DNA of 64,000 nt, from the NCBI RefSeq assembly GCF_050947875.1, contig NC_134570.1, positions 204,455,250-204,519,249 on the forward strand, in the 5' to 3' direction. This document shows, piece by piece, positions 45,569 through 54,075 of this stretch. Each line of letters opens with the position of its first letter. Positions within the stretch are counted from its first letter, which is position 1. Position numbers and translations under genes: made by a program. The DNA comes from Dermacentor variabilis (lineage: Eukaryota; Arthropoda; Arachnida; Ixodida; Ixodidae). The notes below the pieces were generated by a model. That model searched no databases, was not told where the DNA came from, and worked only from the letters and a program-made list of their open reading frames with translations.

Positions 45569-46075
45569 TATTTCCGTTTTGTGTCCGCCCCCGTTTAAAA
45601 TAAAAAAATTTAATATGCATGCGAATTTCCAGCTGGTATAGAAAGCATTATATATATGCAATAATTCGATATATCTGTGTTCTATGTATTGAGGTTTGAC
45701 CATACCATTATCTTTGGGTTTATGTTATTGTTTTGCACTTTTAATATTTAAGTCTAAGAAGGTTTAATATAAAAGGCATGCGCTGTCGGTGTTTTGTTTC
45801 ATGACATTTGTTTGTGAGCTGTCATTTTCAAAATTCTGAGGAATAACTTTGTCAAGAATGTAAGACAAGGTCTGAGCAACTTGATTGATAGAATGGTGTG
45901 GCGGTATAACCCACACGTACCGCATGTTATATAGCAAGGCATGGCATATACTTATTCCTAAATATATACAGAAATGTTCACTCGCGGACAACTCCACCAA
46001 CATGGGGCCCTTAACACTGTTGGGTTAATAATACACAATAACTACAGTCTAACCCACTTGTAATAATCTCTGATA

Positions 46076-47560
46076 CAGTGCAGTCCACTTATAACGATAC
46101 CACATATAACGATATATTGGTTATAACGATGGGTCGACGTGAGAGTGTCATTTTATGCATTAGGTCTATGGGGAAAAAAACCATTTATAACGATAGGTTA
46201 TTCACCGCATATCGGATATAACGATCAAAATTTTGCAATCTGGACGGCATTTTCCGTGCCAAATAATCGTAACACTTGCGTTGCTTAGTTCCCTGAAACG
46301 AGCGATGTCGAGACGAGGCGATGTTTACCTCCGTAAGTTCGTATCTGCCGCCATTACCGCGCAGCGCGTCTCGCCCCGCCCGCGCACCGGAGAATAGCTG
46401 AGTAGGCGCAGCGCGCCACAAGATGGCGCTAGCTGCTTCATGCGCGTCGGCCACAGTCACTCCGAAAGAGAGAGAAAGAAAAAAAAAAGCGACAAGCAAA
46501 GCGGCGCGGTGGCGCCCGTCCCGCGTCTCTCTCGCGATAGCAGGCCGACGCCACCGGAGCAGCGTGCAACCAACGGTTCAAATGGTTCAACCCAGTTAGA
46601 AGATGGCGCCGACAAAGCGCAAAGCTGTGTCGCTTGACACGAAGATGGATATTTTGCAGGACTCTCGATGCGGCTTCAAGGTGAGCGCCCTCGTGAAGAA
46701 GTATGAGCTCGTCCAGTTAACGATATCAACCATCTTGAAAACCGGGAGCACCGCGATTGTGAAGGCAGGAGCTATCAGCGGCCATGCCGATCAGCGGAAA
46801 AGGGTTAGAGACCCTTTGTACGCCGATGTTGAAGAGGCGCTTTACCAGTGGTTCATCACCAATTGCTTCAAGAAGGCGGGCTTTGTGCGTAAGGACGAAC
46901 TTCCCCAACCCGCTGAGACCGACCCGGTGGAAGTTGCTGACATACCGAGCTCTGAGAGCTCGTTCCTACTGGTGACACAGGTGTTGTGTCGAAGGAGGAG
47001 TTTTTGACTGCAGACAGTGCTGCCTCGTTCTGCGATGAAGTCACCGACGAGGCGATCACCGAAGATGTGCTGTCTCGACAGACGGCAAAGTTGTGCGACG
47101 GTGGCGACGGCATCAGCGACAGTGTCAACGAGATCGACAGTGGCACCTTGACCCCAACCACGATGTCCACGCAAAGTGCACTGTCGTCGATCGACTCCTT
47201 AATTGATGTTGTGCATGCTAAAGGATTGCCGCCAGTGTTCGCGCAGCAGCTGGAATCCATGCACACCGCGGTTGTGAATCTGAAGCTGCCGCAAAAGCAA
47301 GTGCAGATTTCGGACTATTTCGGCGCGCCTAACCCTTCACACAGTCATTGGCGCTAGAAATAAAGTTTGTTTTTTACGGCCTACTGTCTACATCATATAT
47401 TCTTTAGAGCAAGTAGCGAATTGGAGTTCGGAGCTGCAAAGGTATGTTCCGCGTTTAAAAAAAATTTTTTTTTGATAACTGCAGTCCAGATATAGCGATC
47501 ATCGGTTATAACGATCATATTTTTCGTCTTTCTCGATATCGTTATAAGTGGACTGCACTG
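46076..47560 (+). mobile_element. Tigger derivative without DDE domain, copy 2 (1485 bp)
   Basis: TA at 46074-46075 and 47561-47562 flank inverted ends: CAGTGCAGTCCACTTATAAC on both sides (right end read in reverse), with a second inner repeat TATAACGAT. The same family as 26989-28244. It keeps both ends of a Tigger transposase gene but not the middle. Confidence 0.85.
46603..47357 (+). pseudogene. Tigger transposase lacking the catalytic domain
   Basis: The start MAPTKRKAVSLDTKMDIL with STILKTG is the N-terminal CENP-B-type helix region. It continues to YADVEEALYQWFI, the beginning of the second helix region. The next residues (NCFKKAGFVRKDELP) are already from the C-terminal part after the DDE core, so about 250 residues are deleted in frame. 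A frameshift near 46980 leads to the tail frame (KEEFLTADSAASF ... KQVQISDYFG) ending at 47357. The retained parts could bind DNA but not cut it. Whether anything is expressed is unknown. Confidence 0.82.
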
Positions 47561-47562
47561 TA

Positions 47563-48355
47563 TAACAATCTATCTGTTATAATGCCCACATTTCATGGCA
47601 TTTACAATTCTCCCACCCTGCCTGTTGAAGCTGTGTCCAGATATGATGAACATTTTCAAGAGTGCCACGCTGTTGCAGCGAACACTTCAAATGCAGTTGT
47701 AAAAGGTGGGCGGAAGCGAAGTTTCAAAGAGCGGAGGTGGAACCGAACTGGGTGCATGGCAGCACACCCCCCTGCTTAAGTCAGGCTGAGGAAAGATTTC
47801 AGTGCTGTGCGTGGATTTCACGAGAAAACTAACTTTCAACCATGCCGGTATAACCACACTTTAAGGCATGTCTCTAGTGTGGTACAGGTCAAGCTAGTAC
47901 AGCGTATGGTGGCTGTGGCCTCCGGTCTTGGGGGTGACGATGGCAGCAAACTTTTGCGGAGTACTCTCTGTGCCACTTTGTGGCACACCGTTCAGTCTCG
48001 GAAGCTGTGGCAGCAGCACTCTTGTTTTTGCACGGTATTCCATTCGGCACCATGTGCCCTGCGTTATGTATGTTGTTTGGACAATTTGGACTAATGTGAA
48101 CCAGCGGCCACTCAAGCGTTTCTATCCATAGTCACGTGGCCCGAGTCAGCTTGAATGCGACACGAAACACTGGTGCCACGAGAAGGGGGTCTATTTTGCT
48201 TGAATTTGGTTGAAATTGGCAATCAATAACGATCATGCCTAGTTAAATCTGTTGTGTAGCAAATGTCTTCAGCATGCCAAAGCTGTCTAAGCCTGTGTCG
48301 TTCATTGTTTCTTCTTTTTTAATCTCTTTCTGATATTTCTGATTCTGATATTCAC
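47563..48355 (+). other. GCN1 intron, nothing recognised
   Basis: No supported feature. The intron ends in TTCACGCAG at 48351-48359. Confidence 0.45.
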
Positions 48356-48359
48356 GCAG

Positions 48360-48581
48360 GCCATTGTGCCAGTGCTGTTGGATGCTCTGCAAGACCCGGC
48401 CGAGAAGACATCCGGCTGTCTGGCGACACTGCTGAATACAAAGTTTGTGCACTTCATAGACGCGCCGTCACTGGCGTTGATCATGCCCGTGGTGCAGCGG
48501 GCCTTCCAGGATCGCTCGACAGAGACCAAGAAGATGGCCGCACAGATCATCGGCAACATGTACTCCCTCACTGACCACAAG
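48360..48581 (+). CDS. GCN1: GCN1 exon g (eEF3-like HEAT region, 74 codons)
   Basis: Fragment residues 366-439. It starts [17 protein letters not shown] and includes [20 protein letters not shown] and [15 protein letters not shown], all nearly invariant in animal GCN1. Phase 0 at both ends, donor GTGCGC at 48582. The intron after it is 11.5 kb, the longest in the window. Confidence 0.96.
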
Positions 48582-49187
48582 GTGCGCCCGTCTCGTTATC
48601 TTGCTCTGTTCAGTCTCTGTGTAGCTGCACAAGTCAAAGCAAGAAGCCCAGGAGGGTAAACATTTTTCTGGAGCCTTCCACTTCTTGTAGCACCTTTGAT
48701 GGCTTGAGACATTAGACATGACTAATCGGTCAATTAGGGTTGCGTGCATACCAAATAGTAGATTTCAAATTGAATATCAAACCTCAAAAAATATTTCACT
48801 AAGTTTAATGATGGCAAGTTTTGTGCAGAAAACCAAGTGCTGCACTACACATGCTCAGGAGTTTACTAGGATTGCATAACTAGAACATTCCTAGTATCAA
48901 GGACTTCTTGGAAACTTGGAATCAAGAGCTGCATAAAAGCCTGCATATAATACTCGGATGTTTTCCAATTATTAACATCCCCAATTTCTGCCTTGTACGA
49001 AATGTGGATCCAAACTAAAATGTCAGCCAGAAATCAGGTTTAAATTTTTGGTTTTGTTACTACTGCATGACTGCCATCATCCTCATCATCCATTAGCATA
49101 CGGGAGACGCCATCAAGAAAGGACATGTTTTTGGCCACCGTAATCTGTTGACAGAGCATATCTCAATGGACCTTGTGCGTCGCACCT
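48582..49187 (+). other. GCN1 intron, nothing recognised
   Basis: AT-rich intron sequence without recognised features. Confidence 0.4.
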
Positions 49188-49821
49188 TTAAGGGGGGACA
49201 TGGCTTTAAAAATCAACTTCCTTATTTATTCCTGGATTTTGATGAAAATTGGCACAAATGTTTAGGATGTCGTCTCCCTGATGCTTCCATAAAAGTTCCA
49301 GAGCGATATCCTGAGAACATTTTATTCAATTTTATTGAGCAGAATTTTTCTCCCTCTTACTTTCTGGAGAGCCTGGGGAACTTAAAAAAAACGCTATAGA
49401 AGCCTTGTTAAGTATTGACTGCATAGCTAAATGCGTGCTGAAAGTCGTGACATTCTTGCATTTTTTTTCGCAACACGCATTTTTTGGAGTGCCATATTTT
49501 ATGTTACCTTCACATCAAGCACATTTTCAGGGTAGACGAATAGCCGTATTGTAAACTTACAAAGGGTCAAGATAAGAAAGCGAGAATCTCACGACCTGCA
49601 CTGCAGCCCAAGGAACATGACAAAAAAAAAAAAAAACGGAGTCAAAATATGTAAAACGGTAACAAAGAAATCAGCTCCAGAAACTGAGCAGGAAGACAGT
49701 TTTGAGAAAACCGCTCTGAAAGTCACCTCATCAGTTCTCTAAAAGGTACCAAATTTGTAGTCTTTGGGGTGCTTTGTGACGTGGGGCTTCTTGTACATGT
49801 GGCCTCTGGTCTAGTGGGCTT

Positions 49822-49861
49822 CCCCCCCCCCCTTTTTCTATAACAAGAAAAGGGGGGGGGG
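49822..49861. repeat. C-tract / G-tract hairpin
   Basis: Eleven C, then TTTTTCT, a short loop, AGAAAA and ten G: a nearly perfect inverted repeat about 40 bases long. It would form a very stable stem in single-stranded DNA or RNA. Confidence 0.85.
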
Positions 49862-50359
49862 CATTCTTTACTGCTGCTATGCTACAAAAAGCATGGTGCC
49901 TAGATTTCAAACCAAGTGACATGTGGAACTCTGTGTGGGCATAAATATAGTTCCAGTGTACATTCAGGCAGCCTGTACCCACTGGCTGCCCGATTGATAG
50001 CAATCTTCAGTACAGTCAGCGAGGCATTTTTTTTTTCTTTTCGTAGAATTGGCCATGTTACTGAATGAAGGCTCTGAGTGTCAGCAGCCTCCCAAGTCAT
50101 CTTTACTTGACAATGGCTGTAGAACTTAGGATCAGAGAGCCAGTGACAGATATGCAGTTGCTAGGTGCTTTCCAGAATTTTACTTTTGTATGATGCCTCG
50201 ATCACTTCTGCAGCCAGCTGTCTGTGCCAGCCCAAGGGGCCCAGTGAACAGAGCTCATGATGAGGTTCTTTTTATGAAGGGGTGGTATGATAGATATTGT
50301 TACGAGCTATCGTGACAATATGATAATAGAGTGCACGCGCAATATGTTTGGTCGTGGGT

Positions 50360-50793
50360 CCGAAGTGCCGATGTGCGAAATGCCTAGCCGCAGATACAAA
50401 GAGCTGACACGCGATGTGCTTAGTCGCGCTTCAAGGTGCCGACGCGCGAAGTACCTAGCCGCGCACTCCGAGGTGCCAACGCGCGAAATGCCTAGTCGCG
50501 GGCTCGAGAGGTCGACCCTCGATGCGCTTATTCGCGCAGTCGGAGGCGCTGATGCACAAAATGCTTCGGTGAGGGTCCAAGGAGTCCGCGCGCAATGTGC
50601 ATGATCGCCAAGTCGGAGGCTCCCTATGCGCGAAATGTGTAGCCGCGTGTCGGAGGATTGCATGCGTGATGTGCTGTGTCACGAATTCCGAAACACCGAG
50701 TGCTAAAAGGCTTAGCCGCATGTCCGAGGATTCCGAGCGCGAATCTTGGTCGCGAAGTCCGTGCCGCCAATGCTCAGAATGCTTAGCCGCGAG
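50360..50793. repeat. 36-bp minisatellite, about 12 degenerate units
   Basis: Twelve units of about 36 bp fit the pattern CCGAGGTGCCGACGCGCG followed by AAATGCCTAGCCGCGCAG. Units differ from one another at many positions, with occasional one-base changes in length. Because 36 is a multiple of three, several frames stay open across it on both strands. The open frames seen here are explained by that and not by a known protein. Confidence 0.8.
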
Positions 50794-51779
50794 CGTGAAG
50801 CGTCCACAATCATAGGGATCGGCCACGCTACTGAGATGTCCGCGTAGTGCCCATTTGGACACGCCAAGTGGAGACGTCCAGACTCGCAAGGTGCAAAAAG
50901 TCAAGCAGACGACGCGAGCGCCGGACCAATGGCAAACCGCGCTTGAGTCATGTCGTGGGCTCGGCCAATCACAGACACCGGCACAACCTTCAATCATTTG
51001 CTTTTTGTGCACTTGTTTCTGTATGGAGGAGACCGCTGAAGTGGCAAATTTGAAGACTGAGAAATGCGCTTTCCAACGAGACCAAGAAGGCTGCGCTCGG
51101 TCGCGCCGTTCCGGAGATATTGTGGCTTGAAAAACGCGGTTCTTTCTTGATTTCCACGAGATTTTTTTGCCACCTTGGCTGATAAAACAACTTTTTTAGA
51201 GCACTTCTAAGTGGTTTACAGTGATGATATTTGGGTAGCAGACAGAAAAAGAGTTATAGAAACTGAGAATGTGATTTTCAAAATATCAATTTTTTTGCGA
51301 TGCGAAAGCCGTATCCCCCCTTAAGAAGTGCAGCATTTCAAATGCACTCATGGCACAAAAGATGACAGAGGACGAGAACAATTTGGAGCACAAAGTTTAT
51401 CAAAGTTTTTGCAGATGTTGCTTCATTCGTATAACAGTCGAACATGGATGCATCGAACTCGAAGGCGATTGCGAAATAATTTGATATATTAAAGATTCAA
51501 TATAAAAAATACAGGCCCTGAGACTTTACCTGTGGCGGACGAGGACCCACCGATCAGCGCATTTAAGAATGACAACTATTTATGCACACATGATGCAACG
51601 TAATGCTTTATTTGCGGGGAAAAAAAACACTTGTGTTGGTCTGCTTCTTCGCCTTGGAAATGAAATTAAAAATGCTGACATCGCTCTTATCGAGGCTGTT
51701 CAAGTGCAAAAACCCAGTTCCTTCCTTGTCGCACAACAACAGCGAATCAAGCTGAACGCTGCCCCCACTTCAGCGGTGG

Positions 51780-53660
51780 AGTATGAGCATGTAGCCGCTC
51801 CCCTCATCCGGACGATCTTCGTCGCCACTCGAGCTGTCAGCCTGGGTCCCTGCGACTGCAGCTACAATGTCCTCGTCAGCGAGGCTCGCAACAGCCTGAA
51901 CATTGCTGTCAACTTTCACAAAATTGGCAGCAGACACTTCGGCTGGAACAGTAGCCGGGAAATGGGACAACTCACGATACGCGTCGTCCATGCACTCGTC
52001 GCCATCGCCGTCTTCGCAGGTTTCGGGAAGTTTGGCTGTCACAAGGCTTGCCTTTCGGAAGCAGTTGGCCATGGTATCTGGCTTCACGTCTCTCCAGGCG
52101 CCCGTCATCATTTGAATGCCCTCCAGCAGGTCAACCTTAAGTTCAGTGCTCATGTGGCGGTTCACCAAAAGCCCACCAATGAGTCGCCTCCTGTAGCTGA
52201 CCTTGAACGACTTCATGATGCCCTGGTTGAGCGGCTGCAACTGCTGTCGTGTTCGCAGGCAGAAACTTGAGCTCAATGTTTTCGAGCTCACAGGTGGTAT
52301 GATGGGCCGAGCAGTTATTGACGAGAAGGCAAGCGTGACGCCCAGACTTGCCCAGTTCACTAATCTCGGGGCCGTGCAGATGTCAGGAGAGATGGAGTCG
52401 GGAGACGCAGGCGAGCACAGTGAACAGATTTTAATTTACCCAAACTCGAAATGGAAAAGTCAAAACTCAATTGGCAAAAAATAAAACTCCACACTTTCAT
52501 AGCCAAAACAATGTCCTTATCCTTGCCTATGTGCGTCCTTAGCGCATTTCGCACAAAAGTCCGGCAACCCTGGCCTGTGGCCACACGCTAACAAAACAGA
52601 ACGCTCTTACAAAGTTCAGTTGTCGCACGTATCTCCAAGTCTGATGTGCGTCAGCTCTTGGTCCTGGTCGGTGCTCCTGCCGACTTTGCAAGCTTTGTTG
52701 TGCTGGTAACCGGCAAGCTCCTCCGTCTCAGATGTTGGTGTCCCAAACTATGTAGGTGACGTGGCAGTCCGGCTTCCCTGGTTAGGCCTATTGCCGGGCT
52801 CCGCCGCTACTTCTCTGAGTACCGGCGAGACGCCCCAAGGACTATCGTCCGTGCTGGTCTGCCTAAGAAGGGGGATCCAATTCCTGGAGCGCTCGGCGCC
52901 ACCGTGAGAGGCTGCAGCAGGCCCAAGGAGCCTCACTCGAACGTCGCCGAGATCGACGGCCGCACCCTGGATCGCCAGCGTCACGGGCTTGCCCGAGCCT
53001 CCATGGCTCCCGTCGCCAGTGCAATGCTGATGCTCCAACCTTCTCAGCCCAGAGCCACGTTGATAATCCCAGCTCAGCGCCGCTTCTCTCCCGATCACAC
53101 CTCGGGTCACACGCCTCGAGGACTCGTGCCGTTCGGACCGATCGGCGCACATCGTCCTCTTCTTTTCTTTTTGTGCCCCATGCCTCTTACATATGACAGG
53201 CGTCCCACGCTTGCAGCCATTCTGTGAATAGGTGACGCATCATCCACGCCTTCTTATTGAAGGCGTAGCGCACGGGGAGTTGCTTACAGTTTTTGAAGCA
53301 GCGCGGTGGCCTTGCTTTGCTGATCACAAAGGGCGGGAGCTTTCGAGAGCCATCCATGTTAGCTGCGAGCAGAAAGCTCACGCGGACTTTGCTCATCTTG
53401 CCCCCATGACGCATGCTGCCCCGGAAGTTGAGCGTCTTGCTGGGCAGCATCTGCCAAAACAACTTGGTCTCGTCGGCGTTGAAGATTTCCGCGGGAGAAA
53501 ACTTCGCGCTAATTTCTCGCCATTCCTTTGAAATCCACTGCTGGATATCCTGGCTGATGACGGCTCCGCTTTCGCCAGAAATGGTTTTGCCAACTGCATG
53601 AGCGGAGCTCACAGGTGCAGTGAGTGCTGAGCCCGCGCGGCGTTCTATATGTAGAATGGC
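51780..53660 (-). pseudogene. Tigger transposase, interrupted, two catalytic Asp lost
   Basis: The N-terminal helix regions are largely missing. From about 53600 the frame shows ISKEWREISAKFSPAEIFNADETKLFW with the first Asp, then GGKMSKVRVSFLLAANMDG and WMMRHLFTEWLQAWDA, where the inserted LTR begins. After it come ELGKSGRHACLLVNNCSAHH (second Asp now Asn, codon 52317-52319) and, in a shifted frame, QLQPLNQGIMKSFK (third Asp now Asn, codon 52226-52228). An acidic tail follows. Confidence 0.85.
52381..53198 (-). mobile_element. Probable solo LTR inside the Tigger (818 bp)
   Basis: The segment that interrupts the Tigger gene begins, on the minus strand, TGTCATATGTAAGAGG and ends CTCCTGACA, so it has TGTCA/TGACA inverted ends. 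Near its right end on the minus strand is an A/T-rich signal (AAATTAAAATC) placed like the polyadenylation region of the gypsy LTR at 35215. I could not find a matching target duplication (GCAGA on one side, GGCGT on the other), so the class is likely but not proven. Confidence 0.6.
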
Positions 53661-53920
53661 GGGTAAAAATATCATTCAATATAAATGTATGCATTTCTAT
53701 ACTTTTACACAGAATTTTCAATGGGATAATTTACAAGTTCGATACAGACAATAATTTGATATATGTGGGTTTGATATATCCTTGTTCGACTGTACGTAGA
53801 TGGAACTTTTTTTTTTCTCTCTTTTTGTCAGTGTCTTTGTTGCATTTGGTGTGTGCACGTCGTGATCTTGTCATGTCATAGTTGTCCTCTGTGCACATGT
53901 GTTGTAGGGCTTTTGTCGCC

Positions 53921-54072
53921 ATGGCATCATTGGCGTCTTCAAGCGGTGTGAGAAAGAGGCATGCCTTATCACTGGAGACGAAGAAATGCATTATAAGGAA
54001 CATAGAAAGTGAGCTGAAGATGGTGTCGGTGGCGGCCAAATACGGCGTTTTCGACACAACTGTGTCGGCCAT
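53921..54072 (+). pseudogene. Older Tigger transposase, N-terminal part
   Basis: The frame MASLASSSGVRKRHALSLET and KCIIRNIESELK with VFDTTVSAIY is a CENP-B-type helix region. It breaks off at the insertion site of the younger element and continues at 56491 with KSKDNLWQQL. Confidence 0.75.
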
Positions 54073-54075
54073 ATA

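Larger units (their letters stand above)
41465..45702. mobile_element. Old Tigger-type element hosting two others
   Basis: The left end CAGTCGAACCTCAATATATT and the right end, read in reverse from about 45702 as GGTCAAACCTCAATACATAG, are imperfect inverted repeats. Two complete elements lie inside (41631-42718 and 43346-45568). What is left, about 0.9 kb, shows no transposase. The flanking TA is no longer clear. This is an inference from weak ends. Confidence 0.45.
49192..51320. mobile_element. TTAA-bounded DNA element with a minisatellite (2129 bp)
   Basis: TTAA at 49188-49191 and 51321-51324 flank inverted ends GGGGGGACATGGCTTTAAAA and, in reverse on the right, GGGGGGATACGGCTTTCGCA. The ends resemble those of 3878-5455, so both belong to one family. 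No transposase was recognised. The middle holds a C/G hairpin (49822-49861) and a 36-bp minisatellite (50360-50793). Confidence 0.65.
51435..53792 (-). mobile_element. Tigger element, decayed, with an LTR inserted (2358 bp)
   Basis: Inverted ends CAGTCGAACATGGATGCATC on the left and CAGTCGAACAAGGATATATC in reverse on the right. TA at 53793-53794 on the right; on the left the expected TA reads AA. The minus strand carries a split transposase (53660 to 51780) interrupted by the 818-bp segment 52381-53198. Confidence 0.82.

Noticed and set aside
50360..50793. Possible CRISPR-like array
   Set aside because: Units are contiguous and all degenerate, with no constant repeat alternating with unique spacers; the context is an animal intron.
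50455..51012. 185-codon open frame on the minus strand
   Set aside because: It spans the 36-bp minisatellite, whose period is a multiple of three; no protein family is visible and the units are degenerate.
52748..53152. 134-codon open frame on the minus strand rich in Arg, Ser and Gly
   Set aside because: It lies within the 818-bp LTR-like insertion, GC-rich sequence without domain similarity.
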